Shown: positions 36,444-46,342, numbered from the stretch's first letter. The stretch: DNA of 64,000 nt from Polyangiaceae bacterium (GCA_025353725.1 JANXOF010000051.1:124001-188000), one strand, 5' to 3'. The notes: generated by a model not told the origin, from the letters alone. Translations and numbers: made by a program.

Positions 36444-37415
36444 TCAGGGATCGAGCTCGCGGGTCAAGGCGAGCGCCCACGCTTCAGGCGCGCCGCCGAG
36501 CGAAGACCAAACCTGTTGGAGTTCAAGTGGGATGGGGGCTGCGGCCACGAGCGACCCGCCATCGTGTCCCGGGACGGTGACCTGCGCGGCATGAAGTGCA
36601 ATGCGCGTGAGCGACAGCACGCGTCCCGTTTCAAGCGTGATTCGCGTGACGCCGCCGTAGTCGCGGTCGCCAAAAAGTGGCGTCCCGGCGTGGCTTGCAT
36701 GAACGCGGATCTGATGGGTACGACCGGTGTGCGGCCCGACGGCGAGCATCGCGAAACCACCCGCACGTGCCACGCGTGCCCACGACGTGCGCGCGGGCTT
36801 TGCATTTGCGCCGTTCGCGGCGCGGTGCAACGGGTCCGGCCCCTCGCCAATCGGTGTATTCCACACACCCGAACTCCCTCGCGTCGCCTCCGAGGCGCCC
36901 GGCTCGAGCAACATCTCAGGCGCAAGCGCGATGTAGCGACGCCCATAGAGGCCTTGCTCGCGCGCCCGACGAAGCCGCGACTCCGCAAGAGCCGTCGTCG
37001 CGAATACGACGACGCCGCTGACCGCGCGATCGAGCCGCGACGTCACGCGCACGTCCGAGACGGCGCACCCAGCCCAATCCGCCGCGAGCGCGACAAGCGC
37101 GTGGGATGCCCCAACGTGATCCGCGACCGTCGGAATTCCCGCGGGTTTGTTGCACGCGAGCAGCCCGTCACGCTCCCAAATCACATCGGCCTTGGCTTGC
37201 ACGCGAGCGCCACCAGCCGGCGCACGGCCGATGTTCACCTCGTCGCCGACGTTGACGCGACGGGACGCATCCGTCACGCGCAAGCGGCCCACAAAGACGC
37301 GGCCCTCGGCGACGGCATGCGCGCCTTCCCCGGCCCTAACGACAATGGCGCCAACGGTCCCGCCGTCACCCTCGCGGACAACCCAACGCCTCTGTTGCGA
37401 GCGCGGCACGCTCAC
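36444..37415 (-). CDS. Second RluA-family pseudouridine synthase
   Basis: This is a 323-residue protein. The N-terminal 75 residues resemble an S4-like domain (VFVGRLRVTDASRRVNVGDEV). The catalytic domain has LLACNKPAGIPT, VTSRLDRAVSGVVVFA with the catalytic Asp, GRRYIAL, and the C-terminal HTGRTHQIRVHASHAGTPL typical of the family. The RLD motif reads SRLDRAVSG instead of HRLDxxTSG, so it belongs to a branch other than the synthase at 1322-2254, and its target may be different. The GTG start overlaps the stop of the phosphotransferase gene (GTGA), which suggests coupled translation of two unrelated enzymes. Confidence 0.9.
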   Translation of the reverse strand: MSVPRSQQRRWVVREGDGGTVGAIVVRAGEGAHAVAEGRVFVGRLRVTDASRRVNVGDEVNIGRAPAGGARVQAKADVIWERDGLLACNKPAGIPTVADHVGASHALVALAADWAGCAVSDVRVTSRLDRAVSGVVVFATTALAESRLRRAREQGLYGRRYIALAPEMLLEPGASEATRGSSGVWNTPIGEGPDPLHRAANGANAKPARTSWARVARAGGFAMLAVGPHTGRTHQIRVHASHAGTPLFGDRDYGGVTRITLETGRVLSLTRIALHAAQVTVPGHDGGSLVAAAPIPLELQQVWSSLGGAPEAWALALTRELDP

Positions 37416-40111
37416 GACGTTTCCAGCGTGCTCGGGAGTCGCTCGACGATGCCGCGATCTCCGTCGATACGTATGCGGTCCCCTGTTTTCAGGGTCCGCG
37501 TCACACCGTCGACGTTCACAACGCTCGGCACGGCGAGCTCGCGCGCGACGACCGCAGCGTGGCTAAGCGGGCCACCAAGTTCAGTCACTACCCCGGCGGC
37601 GATACAGAAAAGTGGCGTCCAACCCACGTCGGTCGTGTGGACGACGAGAATTTCGCCAGGCTGCAACTCGCCCATCGACGAGGCCGATAGCAGCACGCGC
37701 GCGCTTCCCTCAACCACGCCGGAGCTCGCACCGATGCCTTGCATCACGTCGCCCCCGGAGGGTGGCCATTGCACCGACTTGGGAGCCCCGACGAACGTGG
37801 CGGGAGGGTCAGGCCGCGCTTGGTCGCGGACGTATTCCGCACGGCGAGCTCGCACGAGCGGCGCCAGATCCGTGCGTGATGCACGAAGTGCTTGAACGAC
37901 CTCGTCGACGGTGAGAAAGAACACCGTATGCGTGGCGCGCAGCGGTGAATTCGCGGCTTGAAGCTCCCGCCAGTCGTCCGCAAGTTCGGGCACCAAGCGT
38001 AGCAGGCGTCGGTCAGCGTCGAGTGCAACCTCGCGAAGCATGCCGAGGACGCGCGTGACGTTCGTGCGCATTTGTTCTCGTCTTCTCGCCGCTTTTTGTG
38101 CTCGCGCCACGAGATGACGAACGAGGGTTCGCTGGACGACCGACAAGCGAGACAGGAGACCTCGCATCGCGGCGTCAGCTTCGAGCTTCGCGCGTCCCAG
38201 CTGCTTTTCGACATCGCGTGCCTCACCTCGCAGCGACACGCGGATCATTGCGAGCACGGGGCGGGCGTCTTCCTTCCATCGCGGCGTAGACAGCTCGGCC
38301 TCGCGAACCGCGCGGTCGCCATAAAGCTCTAAGAAGCTGAGTAGCGCTCTTTTCACTGGCCCTTCGGGGATGGCATGAAGCGTCGCCGTCTCTTTCTCGA
38401 GGACATCATGAGCACCGCGGTCGCGGCGGGCCAGCTCCGCGATGCGCATCACGCCAATGGCCGGCTGAGCGCTTTCGAGATCGCGTATCCCACGCGTCAG
38501 CTCCTGCGCGAAGCGCGACGCCCCCTTCGGCACGGCGCGCGAAAGTACAGCCTGAAGCGCGAGGTGGGTCCCCAACGCGCTCGCGGCGCACGTCAGCATC
38601 ACGTCCCCAGTCCGCTCGAGTAGCGCTTGTAAGTCGCGAATTTTTCGTGCGGCCCCCTCGTCCGGAAGAATCGCGAGGTCGAACTCTTCGTGAAACGCGA
38701 ACGCACGTTTTGCCTCGACCTCAAACGTTTCGACGTCCTCGTCGAGCCGAAGCTGGTCGCGCAAAAGTCGCGATGCGGTAAGCGGAAAGCGAGCGTAAAA
38801 ACTCTTGTGCGAGTTCGCGGTGACCTGCACGGCAAGTTCGTCGCCGCCCGACCCGCCGCCAAGTTCCACGAGAGCGCGTGGGTCGAGCCACGGAACTTGC
38901 GCCGCAATGCGCATAAACTCCGTGAGGTTCAGATAAAACCGCCCATACACGTGCCCGACGAGCCGCGCGTGCTTGGGTACCGTGCAACCGAGCGTGCCGA
39001 ACGCTTTGCGAAACCCAGATTCGCTGTACTCCCCAGCGATAGACCACGTGAACGGCGTCGCGACCCCGGGAAGGGCTTCGCCGACGTTGCACTGGCTCCA
39101 AACGGTGTCCGCGTCGCCGCCGTCGGGAAACCCGCTTCCGGTCACGTGGCGTGCTTGAACCAGCCACACGCGCGAGCTCTCGCACACGAACTCGACATCC
39201 CAAGGCACGTCTTCAATTTGCTCGAGGCGCGTGGCGACGTCGGCGAGAGCCTTGATGGATGGGCCGTCAAGCGCGGGATCATCGGGTCGCTCCACGGGCA
39301 CTTCCACGAAGCCGTCGGCGCCCACAACGAGGGCGCGTAGCTTGCGTGCGATGGTACGTTGAAGCACTTCGCCGGTTTCGCTGAGGCGCAGCATATCGGG
39401 TGTCGTGACGCCGTCGACGACGGGCGATCCGAGGCCGAATCCCGAGTTAATGACGCGCTCACGCGAACCTCTGTGGTCGCGTGTGAACATCACCCCCGCC
39501 GCCGTGGCACGAACCACGGGTTGGATGACCACCGCCATGCCCATGTCGCGGACGCCTCGCGCCGCGAGGTAGCCGAGCGCGCGACCCGAGGCTGTCGACG
39601 CCCACACCCGCCGTACCGCGCGACTCAGGTCCGCTTCACCTCGCACCCCCAGCACCGACTCGGCGAGCCCCGCCATCGATACAAGAGCGCCATCCTCGCA
39701 CGTCGCGCTCGAACGCACCGCGAAGCCCCAGGGAGCGTCCGCACCACGCCGCAACCAGAGCTCTGCGAGTTCGTCTTCGAGGTACGTGGGCAAGCGCGCT
39801 TCGAGGATGGCTTGGCGCGCCTCGGCTGCACGCGTGTAGACTGCACGATTTGAAGCGGCACGGAGAAGGGAACGTGGCTCGCATGCGGGAGGTAGCTCGC
39901 GCAGCGCGGCGACGAACGCCTTTTGGGGCAGAACCCACGTCTCAGGGACGAGAAACCCATGACGACGCAGCCACGCGAGCTGTGAGGCCTTTCCGCCGAC
40001 ATGCGCGCGATCCGAAAGCGACTCGTCGCGCGCGAGCGCGTCCAGCGTCACGATCCACTTAAAGCCCTGGGCCCGACCGGGCGTGTGGGTAGCGAGCGCC
40101 TCCTCCGTCAT
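37412..40111 (-). CDS. PEP-synthase/rifampin-phosphotransferase-like three-domain enzyme
   Basis: This 899-residue protein has the layout of rifamycin phosphotransferase (RPH) and PEP synthase. The N-terminal ATP-grasp domain shows VGGKASQLAWLRRHG, FAVRSSATCEDGALVSMAG, AGVMFTRDHRGSRERVI and WLVQARHVT. A long helical middle domain (about 340-800) resembles the RPH substrate-binding part. The C-terminal swivelling domain has ELGGPLSHAAVVARELAVP with the phosphorylated His. Members transfer the beta-phosphate of ATP to a small molecule through this His. Lacking the C-terminal PEP-binding barrel of true PEP synthase, it fits the RPH type better. ATG 40111 is preferred to 40153. The substrate is unknown; rifamycin-type resistance is possible but unproven. 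Confidence 0.85.
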   Translation of the reverse strand: MTEEALATHTPGRAQGFKWIVTLDALARDESLSDRAHVGGKASQLAWLRRHGFLVPETWVLPQKAFVAALRELPPACEPRSLLRAASNRAVYTRAAEARQAILEARLPTYLEDELAELWLRRGADAPWGFAVRSSATCEDGALVSMAGLAESVLGVRGEADLSRAVRRVWASTASGRALGYLAARGVRDMGMAVVIQPVVRATAAGVMFTRDHRGSRERVINSGFGLGSPVVDGVTTPDMLRLSETGEVLQRTIARKLRALVVGADGFVEVPVERPDDPALDGPSIKALADVATRLEQIEDVPWDVEFVCESSRVWLVQARHVTGSGFPDGGDADTVWSQCNVGEALPGVATPFTWSIAGEYSESGFRKAFGTLGCTVPKHARLVGHVYGRFYLNLTEFMRIAAQVPWLDPRALVELGGGSGGDELAVQVTANSHKSFYARFPLTASRLLRDQLRLDEDVETFEVEAKRAFAFHEEFDLAILPDEGAARKIRDLQALLERTGDVMLTCAASALGTHLALQAVLSRAVPKGASRFAQELTRGIRDLESAQPAIGVMRIAELARRDRGAHDVLEKETATLHAIPEGPVKRALLSFLELYGDRAVREAELSTPRWKEDARPVLAMIRVSLRGEARDVEKQLGRAKLEADAAMRGLLSRLSVVQRTLVRHLVARAQKAARRREQMRTNVTRVLGMLREVALDADRRLLRLVPELADDWRELQAANSPLRATHTVFFLTVDEVVQALRASRTDLAPLVRARRAEYVRDQARPDPPATFVGAPKSVQWPPSGGDVMQGIGASSGVVEGSARVLLSASSMGELQPGEILVVHTTDVGWTPLFCIAAGVVTELGGPLSHAAVVARELAVPSVVNVDGVTRTLKTGDRIRIDGDRGIVERLPSTLETS

Positions 40112-40158
40112 GGCGCACGATGATACCAGCAACGGCTGCGGTAAACTCCGCATCGGCG

Positions 40159-41133
40159 CTATTCACGAGCGAGAGCGCGGTCGTGCCAGAGAAGCATCTC
40201 GATAGCGCCCGGTCCCCGATTAAACGCGTACTCGTGCGGCCCCGGAACGTCACTGAAATCGTGAGCAATTCCGGCTCTTTTCCACGCGACTGAGGCATGC
40301 GTGAGGGCGCTTCGGAAGTAGTCCGCCTGGCTCGTGAGCAACCGCAACTTCAAGTCGGGGCTCTTGGCGCGTGCGGCCTTCGCGAGCGCCGTGAATTCCA
40401 TGACCTGGTCGTCGCCCACGGCCGCCTGTGTGGCTCCGACGGCCCCAAACGCCTCGGGATTGGCGAGCCCGATACGCAACGCTGCCGCCCCGCCGAGGGA
40501 GACGCCGTCAAGCCCATACGACCTTCCCGCCATGAGCACGGGAAGCTCAGCCTTAACCCGAGGCATGACCGATTCGATGAGATACCGAGCGTAGTCCTTC
40601 ATAGGAGCTGGCTTGCGAAGGTCGAAGTCGGGCAGGTACGGACACACTACGACAAGCCCGCGAAACGGCGTCACGCGAAGGGCGTCGTTCGTTTCTGCAA
40701 GGTGCGCAGGGTCGACGAATCCTTCATAGTCACGGCTTGTGAGCGGCGGCGCGCAGACGCGATCGATCGCGCGCAGCAGAGCGTAGTCGCGGGGCCAGCC
40801 CATTACTCCCTCGACGGGTCCTTTGTTCGCCTCACCTCGGCCGTGCAGCGCGACGAGCACGGGTAGCCGTTCGGTGGGCGGGGTCCACGACGGCACGATC
40901 ACCACCGCACGGCCGCCGCTGTCGAACGTCCAGGTCTGTGTTCCTACGCGCCCGCGCGCCCTCGCCTCGGCGGCCGCGGACGCGTCAGCGAGGGGCATTT
41001 CCGGCAGCGCATCGGAAAGCGGAGAGGCCAGTGGCGCCACGTCGCCGAGTGCGGCGGGCTGGCGGCGCGAGCAGCCAAAAGACTCGAAAAACGCGACCGA
41101 GCCGAGTCGCAGAAAGCGTCGCCGCCCAAGCAT
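40159..41133 (-). CDS. Exported alpha/beta-hydrolase (esterase-like)
   Basis: This 324-residue protein begins MLGRRRFLRLGSVAFFESFGC, a Tat-like RRxFLR motif and a Cys that could be lipidated, so it is likely outside the cytoplasm. The body is an alpha/beta hydrolase of the esterase D/feruloyl esterase type: LPVLVALHGRGE (oxyanion region), VVVCPYLPDFDLRKP, the nucleophile elbow GVSLGG with catalytic Ser, and PGPHEYAFNRG with a candidate His. It is 47 bases before the start of the phosphotransferase gene on the opposite side of the junction. The substrate is unknown. Confidence 0.84.
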   Translation of the reverse strand: MLGRRRFLRLGSVAFFESFGCSRRQPAALGDVAPLASPLSDALPEMPLADASAAAEARARGRVGTQTWTFDSGGRAVVIVPSWTPPTERLPVLVALHGRGEANKGPVEGVMGWPRDYALLRAIDRVCAPPLTSRDYEGFVDPAHLAETNDALRVTPFRGLVVVCPYLPDFDLRKPAPMKDYARYLIESVMPRVKAELPVLMAGRSYGLDGVSLGGAAALRIGLANPEAFGAVGATQAAVGDDQVMEFTALAKAARAKSPDLKLRLLTSQADYFRSALTHASVAWKRAGIAHDFSDVPGPHEYAFNRGPGAIEMLLWHDRALARE

Positions 41134-41139
41134 GGGAGC

Positions 41140-41514
41140 TCAGTCCTCGGGTGGCGTCGGCGCCGCGCCTGTCGCCGCACGCACGAGGTCTTGGAGCCCC
41201 GGGTCGCTTCTCATCTGGTCGCGGAGCAGACTTCTTATCTCGTCGAGCTCCGACGAATGAAGACCTTTGAGCGCGGAGGTTGCCTTGTCGACTTCGAGGT
41301 CGACGAACCCGTTCACGTCGACCTCTCCCGCCTGGAAGCGCTCAAGAGACGTCAGCCCAGCCGCTCCGTCGACGTGGGTAGCATGCGACGTGGCCAGCGG
41401 TCGCTCGACCTTGAACACAGCGTCTGTTTTGGCAGCGTGCGACGGCCCCGAAACACCTGAAACCTCGGAGGTCGAAGGAAGACCTGCGCCTTTACCAATT
41501 CGGTCGATCGCCAT
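41140..41514 (-). CDS. Small conserved-looking protein of unknown function
   Basis: This 124-residue hydrophilic protein has no signal peptide. The N-terminal half is disordered (Ser/Gly/Ala/Val). The C-terminal half is probably helical: LTSLERFQAGEVDVNGFVDLEVDKA then ELDEIRSLLRDQMRSDPGL. It lies six bases upstream of the esterase gene and is probably co-transcribed. No family is recognised. Composition and position support a real gene. Confidence 0.65.
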   Translation of the reverse strand: MAIDRIGKGAGLPSTSEVSGVSGPSHAAKTDAVFKVERPLATSHATHVDGAAGLTSLERFQAGEVDVNGFVDLEVDKATSALKGLHSSELDEIRSLLRDQMRSDPGLQDLVRAATGAAPTPPED

Positions 41515-41620
41515 GGGGCCTCGTAAGTCTAGCGGATGTTGCCGATCGCCGTATGCACGGCGTCGCGGGGGCCTCTCTCGACCCGAGGACGAGGGAGTTG
41601 CGTAAAATATTCAACGCGTT

Positions 41621-43117
41621 TCAGCGGCATCGGAGGCGGCAGTCCATGACCGCATCAAAGCGGCAAAACATGGAGGAAAGACCAGGGAAAAGACCTTCTG
41701 GCCCGCCGCAGCGAAAGCGGCAACCGTTCGCGGTCGGTTCGGCGTTCACGGCGTACCCGTCGGTCGTACACGTTCCGTCGCCGCATTCGGTCTTTTCGGT
41801 CCGGCAGCCGCTCACGGCGTAGCCCGGCGGGCACTCCCACGCGCGCTCAGTCGCCGCGTAGTCGGGCTTGCGGTGCACTCCGGTATCGACGTGCTCGTGC
41901 CTTCGAAAGGTCGGTTTTCCAGTGAGCGCGTGGGCGCTGACGTGAAGGCTTTGAGCCCGAGGCGTGACCCGTACGTCGGCGTCGCGAGGAACGAACTGAA
42001 CGGTTTCGTCACGCGTCAGCGGTTCGCACCCCAACGTTTCGCCCTCCGGCTTCCAGGTCATCGGCAGGTCGATGCTCGCCAGAGCGGGAATGGAGAAGCT
42101 GCGCGCACCGAGCGTTGCGACGAGATCAATCGACGCACGATTAACGACGTGGAGAAGGCGTGTCGCTTCTCTTCCGTAGGGAACCTCGCCGAAGTCGAGC
42201 ACCTCGGGCGCGAGCTCGGGCGCCGGAAAGGAGAACTTGCACACGTCGTCGAGCGGGTAGAGCGCGTAGGCGATGGGAACCGGGTTTTTGACGGCGAACG
42301 TGAGAGGTTTTGGTGCGCCGCTCGCGCTTTTCCCGAACGTGGAATCGAGCCCGTCGATCTCGAGACCCCCAACCACCGTCTGGGTGATGCGCGCGTCACT
42401 CGCGGAGAGTCGCGCCTTGAAGAACGCAAGTGCCCCGCCGTGTAACTCACTCGCGCGAACCGTCATCTCGAACGACAGCATACCTCCCATTTTTACGGCA
42501 CCGATGAAGTGGGTCGCGCGACCACACGCGCACCCTTCGCGCGTTAAAACGACGTCGTCCGACGCGCCGAAAAACTGAGGATCGAGATCGCGAACGAACG
42601 CGAGCGCGACGAGACTTATCTTTCGCGACGAAGCTTCGGCGCCAGCCGAAACGGGCACGAACGCCGTGAGATCGGCGTCGGCGGAAACGAGCTGTTGGTC
42701 GACGGTCACGCCCACATACGTGAAATCGATCGTCGAGGCGTCAACGCGTACGGACAGCGTCTTGTCTTGCGCGACCACTCCGTTGCGCTCCTGGGCACAA
42801 CGCGTGGGTAGGACGCTGTAGTCGGCTTTGCCAAGGAAACGCTGAACTCCTCGACCGGGCGCCATCGAGCTCGAGGCATCGAGAAGGTACTCGTGCCGCA
42901 CGTTGCCGAACGCGGTCGAAGCGGCAATCAACCCCTGCGCGCGCCGGCACGAAGCCTTTTCTAAACCCGCGCACGAGCCTCCTCCAAGCGCGCCCGAAGA
43001 CGATGGCTCATTCGCCCCGGACGGCGCACGGAGGCCGGCACAAGCGACGAGCCACGCGAGCGACGCCACCGCAATCGAAGCTCGGGGCCGTAGGTTTTTG
43101 TCTGTTATCGCGTCCAT
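41621..43117 (-). CDS. Cys-rich lipoprotein of unknown function
   Basis: This 498-residue lipoprotein has the signal segment IAVASLAWLVACAG with lipobox VAC. The mature part begins with a Gly/Ser spacer and is beta-rich, with a choline-like ASPM/immunoglobulin-type segment PEVLDFGEVPYGREATRLLHV (the DFGxVxxG pattern of ASH domains). The C-terminus is very Cys-rich (ECPPGYAVSGCRTEKTEC). No catalytic motif is seen. Start ATG 43117 overlaps the end of the upstream gene by 13 bases. Surface display is likely. Confidence 0.82.
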   Translation of the reverse strand: MDAITDKNLRPRASIAVASLAWLVACAGLRAPSGANEPSSSGALGGGSCAGLEKASCRRAQGLIAASTAFGNVRHEYLLDASSSMAPGRGVQRFLGKADYSVLPTRCAQERNGVVAQDKTLSVRVDASTIDFTYVGVTVDQQLVSADADLTAFVPVSAGAEASSRKISLVALAFVRDLDPQFFGASDDVVLTREGCACGRATHFIGAVKMGGMLSFEMTVRASELHGGALAFFKARLSASDARITQTVVGGLEIDGLDSTFGKSASGAPKPLTFAVKNPVPIAYALYPLDDVCKFSFPAPELAPEVLDFGEVPYGREATRLLHVVNRASIDLVATLGARSFSIPALASIDLPMTWKPEGETLGCEPLTRDETVQFVPRDADVRVTPRAQSLHVSAHALTGKPTFRRHEHVDTGVHRKPDYAATERAWECPPGYAVSGCRTEKTECGDGTCTTDGYAVNAEPTANGCRFRCGGPEGLFPGLSSMFCRFDAVMDCRLRCR

Positions 43118-45735
43118 GCGATGCGCGCCGAACGCGCACGTTTGTCCGCGGGAGTTGGTCCATCATCGTTGAAGTAAACGGTGCCGCCTTCGAGCACGAG
43201 GGCCACATCGAGCGAGGGCGGGCCGTCGAGGGTGAGGAGCGCCTGCGCTCGCGGTTCCGCCACCGCGAGATCGACGGCATCGAGCGCGATGGCGTCGCTC
43301 ATGCTCCGCGCAATCACCGCACGCCACACGCCTGCGGCGCTTTCAAGGGCGACGGATGTGGCCGCTCCGTCGCCGCCTAGTGGCAGCTTTTTCGGTCTCG
43401 TCGACGTCCCGCTCGCGTCAATCGTGGCCTGCATGGCGCCGTAACCGCTCGACGTCGGGGATTCGGTACCGAGGGGAGCTTCCTCAATCCACGCGACGTG
43501 CACGCTGTCGTCGCCAGCGGCCGCGAGCTGCGGCGTGCGTGAATGCGCGGCCGTGGCCAGCAAGCGCTGTTCCGGGAGCGTGCGCTTTGCATCTTTCGCA
43601 TCGACTGCCGTGACAAAGATGTCGGCCATGCCGTCGCGCGTGCTCTCGCGTGGGTCGGCCCACGCCAGCCAAACCTTGTCGCCACGCGCAAGCGCCACGA
43701 GATCGCTCGCATCGCCCGCGGCGTTCGTGAGCCGCTCACCGTTGCCACGCGCGAGGGCATCCGTCACGCGCGCGGCGTAGACTTCTCCGTTCCCGTCGCG
43801 CCCGTCGACCCATGCGACAAGCCAGCCGCCCGCGGCCCACGCGATAGCGACGTCACTCGCGTCGCCCTTTGTGGTCGTGAGCTGGAGATCTCTGCCTTTC
43901 CTGCCCTTCGCGTCGATTTTGGTGACGTGCACCTGCGGATCGCCGCCGTCGCTCCCGACCCAAACGACGGCGCCGCCGTCTTCCGGTTTTGCCGCGGGCG
44001 CTATCGCGACGCCGCCCACAGCGAGAGCGCGTGTCGTAAGGACGATCGGTGCCGACATCGCGCCGGTGGCATCAATCACGCGCGTCGAAAGAACGAGCGG
44101 CGCGTGGCGCGCGTCTTCTACGGAGGCGCGGGACCTCGCCGCGGCCGGTTCGACTTTTGAAGCAAGCGTCGCAAGAATGTGCGCTTCCCCGATACGCGTC
44201 GCGGCCATGTCGACGACGGTCTCGAGCGTCGCAAAAGCGCTCACGGAAGTGACATGCGGGCCCTCGTTGGCTGGCCCAACCGGCAGACCAGGTGCAGGCC
44301 GCACGTTGACACGCGAGCGCACCTCCGCCGCGCGAACACGCGCCGGCGCGGAACCTGAAGCCGCGAGCGCGAGGCACGTTTCGCCCTCACACATCATTCC
44401 CCAAGCTAACGCGGCCGGGTCAGCACCGAACGCGAGTGGCTCGCGCTGCAGCGTGGCGAGGCTAGCGTTCGTCCTTAAAACCGTGGGCAGCGCCGGGGCG
44501 TCGGCGCACTTTGGAGACTCTGCATCGCAATCGCGGAGGGTCGCGAGCAGCGCGAAACCGCCCGACGTCGCCACAACTTCAGGCGAGGCGCGGCCGACCG
44601 TCTCCAGCCGCGATCCGCGACCCTCGACGCTGAGCGACGCTCCGATTCGTGCAAGATGCACATGCCGAACGTCACCCGCCCGCGTGACCGGGGCCTCCCA
44701 CATCAACGCGGTTCCTGAAGCTCCACTCGCGAGCCCGAGCAGCGCCGCACCTCCGCGCGCCTCGACCGTTTTATGTGGTCCTTCGACTGTTCCGGACGAC
44801 GTGAGGGCCGCGACAGAAACCGAAGGTTCCGTGGTCGTGCGATCCGTCCAGGCGAAGACGACGCGTTCGGAGGACCGCGCGACTTCTACGTCACCACTGA
44901 CGAGCGGTGATGAGACCACGACGACGGGCGGCGCGCTCGCGTGGCCTTCTGCGTCGAGCTTCTGGAACGCGAGGGTTCCACCTTTCGCGTCTCTCGCCGT
45001 TGAGACGGTCGACAGGCCGAGACCGCCCGGTAGCGCGAGCGCATGCCACCCCGAAACACCCAGCGCGAGGCGGGCGGGGACGCCGCGCACGTTCCCTGCG
45101 GCGTCGAGTGAAGCCGCGATGACGTTGGCGTCGGCGCCGCGCGTTTCCTCAGCCCAAAGGACGACGGCGCCTGCGCCCGTGGCCACAATGTCGACCCAAA
45201 CGACGTCATCACTCGTACGCGCGAGCTCCACGGGCTTGCTTCGAGGCGCTCCGTCGTCTCCGACAACGACGGACCAGAGGGCCTCGCCGCGATCCGTCAG
45301 CGCGGTCCACGCAAGCGCGACCGCTGGAGACGGGCCGAGCGTCGGTCGAACGACGAGCGTCGTCGTGTCGGCACCGACGACAGCCACCGTTTTTGCTGGC
45401 CCTCGAGGTTCGCCGACGTCATTCAACGGCATCGCGACCACACGGCGCGCGTTGCTCTCCGTGGCGGTCACCCACGCGACGATTCCGCCGTGACCCGGAA
45501 CACGGGCGAGGAACGGGCCGAGGGTCCGATCGCCGATTGACCCGAGGAGGTGACCGACCACGGCTTGCGCGTTTGAGACGACGGGCCTCGGCGTTTCGGC
45601 GCCTTCGAGGCTCGACCCCGCGAGCCTCGTGTTCCCCGGACAACCGGCGCAGCCGGCCGCGAGCGCAGCGGTCAGGAAAGTAGCTCGGACCAGGGGGAAG
45701 TAGGCTCTTGGCTCTCGGGTCGACGGACGGATCAC
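43105..45735 (-). CDS. Large lipoprotein with beta-propeller-like repeats
   Basis: This 876-residue protein has a lipoprotein signal TFLTAALAAGCAGC. The body is a string of about 50-residue units with a W/A strand followed by acidic turns, e.g. VVLWAEETRGADANVIAASL, VVFAWTDRTTTEP, WLVAWVDGRDGNGEVYAARV and VWLAWADPRES; the shape suggests a beta-propeller, possibly two. No active-site motif is visible. The GTG start at 45735 overlaps the stop of the AgmX-type gene (GTGA), so longer in-frame starts inside that gene are rejected. A long opposite-strand open frame (43871-45493) is a GC-driven shadow. Confidence 0.82.
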   Translation of the reverse strand: MIRPSTREPRAYFPLVRATFLTAALAAGCAGCPGNTRLAGSSLEGAETPRPVVSNAQAVVGHLLGSIGDRTLGPFLARVPGHGGIVAWVTATESNARRVVAMPLNDVGEPRGPAKTVAVVGADTTTLVVRPTLGPSPAVALAWTALTDRGEALWSVVVGDDGAPRSKPVELARTSDDVVWVDIVATGAGAVVLWAEETRGADANVIAASLDAAGNVRGVPARLALGVSGWHALALPGGLGLSTVSTARDAKGGTLAFQKLDAEGHASAPPVVVVSSPLVSGDVEVARSSERVVFAWTDRTTTEPSVSVAALTSSGTVEGPHKTVEARGGAALLGLASGASGTALMWEAPVTRAGDVRHVHLARIGASLSVEGRGSRLETVGRASPEVVATSGGFALLATLRDCDAESPKCADAPALPTVLRTNASLATLQREPLAFGADPAALAWGMMCEGETCLALAASGSAPARVRAAEVRSRVNVRPAPGLPVGPANEGPHVTSVSAFATLETVVDMAATRIGEAHILATLASKVEPAAARSRASVEDARHAPLVLSTRVIDATGAMSAPIVLTTRALAVGGVAIAPAAKPEDGGAVVWVGSDGGDPQVHVTKIDAKGRKGRDLQLTTTKGDASDVAIAWAAGGWLVAWVDGRDGNGEVYAARVTDALARGNGERLTNAAGDASDLVALARGDKVWLAWADPRESTRDGMADIFVTAVDAKDAKRTLPEQRLLATAAHSRTPQLAAAGDDSVHVAWIEEAPLGTESPTSSGYGAMQATIDASGTSTRPKKLPLGGDGAATSVALESAAGVWRAVIARSMSDAIALDAVDLAVAEPRAQALLTLDGPPSLDVALVLEGGTVYFNDDGPTPADKRARSARIAWTR

Positions 45736-46241
45736 TGGGCGATTTCCTCGTAGCTCTTCGTCATCGAAATGACACCGGTGTGACTCCGAGGGAAGCGAGC
45801 ATCGGTGAGAGCCGTTTGCGCGCAAGCCTCGAGTCGGGCATCCGCCTTGCCGGCGGGAAGGGTCGCGCCGAGTAGCCGCCCTTCTTGGTCGATGCCGAAC
45901 TGGATTGAAACGCGCTCGCGAAGGAGATTCTTCCGTTTGCGATACTCAGCGACGCATCGTTGAATCTCGACCGATTTCTCATCGACGGCAGCCCCTATGA
46001 GTTGTGTGGCCTCCGCGGCGGACCCCGCAAACGGCCTAGCCGCTCGAGGCTCAGTGCCCGCCATGCCTCCATTCGAGACACCGCCGTCGGCTCCAACGGC
46101 TCCGTTCTGAGCTTCTACGCGCGACCGACCGTCCGCCATGGGCGCCGTAGCCACGGACCCGCCACACCCAACCCCAAACGCCACCGCGCACCAGAGGAAA
46201 ACCCTTGAAAGCAGCGCGGTCGAAACATCTCGGGTGTCCAT
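45732..46241 (-). CDS. AgmX/PglI C-terminal-domain lipoprotein
   Basis: This 169-residue protein has the signal segment VFLWCAVAFGVGCGG with a lipobox Cys. The mature domain shows IQRCVAEYRKRKNLL, RVSIQFGIDQEGRLLGATLP and CAQTALTDARFP, the TonB-C-like pattern seen at the C-terminus of gliding-motility protein AgmX and PglI in myxobacteria. A free-standing lipoprotein with this domain could be part of a cell-envelope complex. Its stop overlaps the start of the propeller lipoprotein, so the two are probably produced together. Confidence 0.8.
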   Translation of the reverse strand: MDTRDVSTALLSRVFLWCAVAFGVGCGGSVATAPMADGRSRVEAQNGAVGADGGVSNGGMAGTEPRAARPFAGSAAEATQLIGAAVDEKSVEIQRCVAEYRKRKNLLRERVSIQFGIDQEGRLLGATLPAGKADARLEACAQTALTDARFPRSHTGVISMTKSYEEIAQ

Positions 46242-46342
46242 CGCGCGACGACGCTACCACACGGTGCACGCACGAGGCGGCGACGGCGCGAACACGCAGT
46301 CAAAACCCAAACCCTCCGCACGCTGCGTGCCGTCAACGATCG

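Noticed and set aside
36516-37895. Plus-strand open frame of about 460 codons over the second RluA gene and the phosphotransferase end
   Set aside because: The product is Arg/His-rich with no domain, and both minus-strand genes have clear family motifs.
43871-45493. Long plus-strand open frame opposite the propeller-like lipoprotein
   Set aside because: Its product is low-complexity Ala/Ser/Arg/Thr without motifs, while the minus-strand frame has a lipoprotein signal and regular repeats. GC-rich genomes give such shadows.
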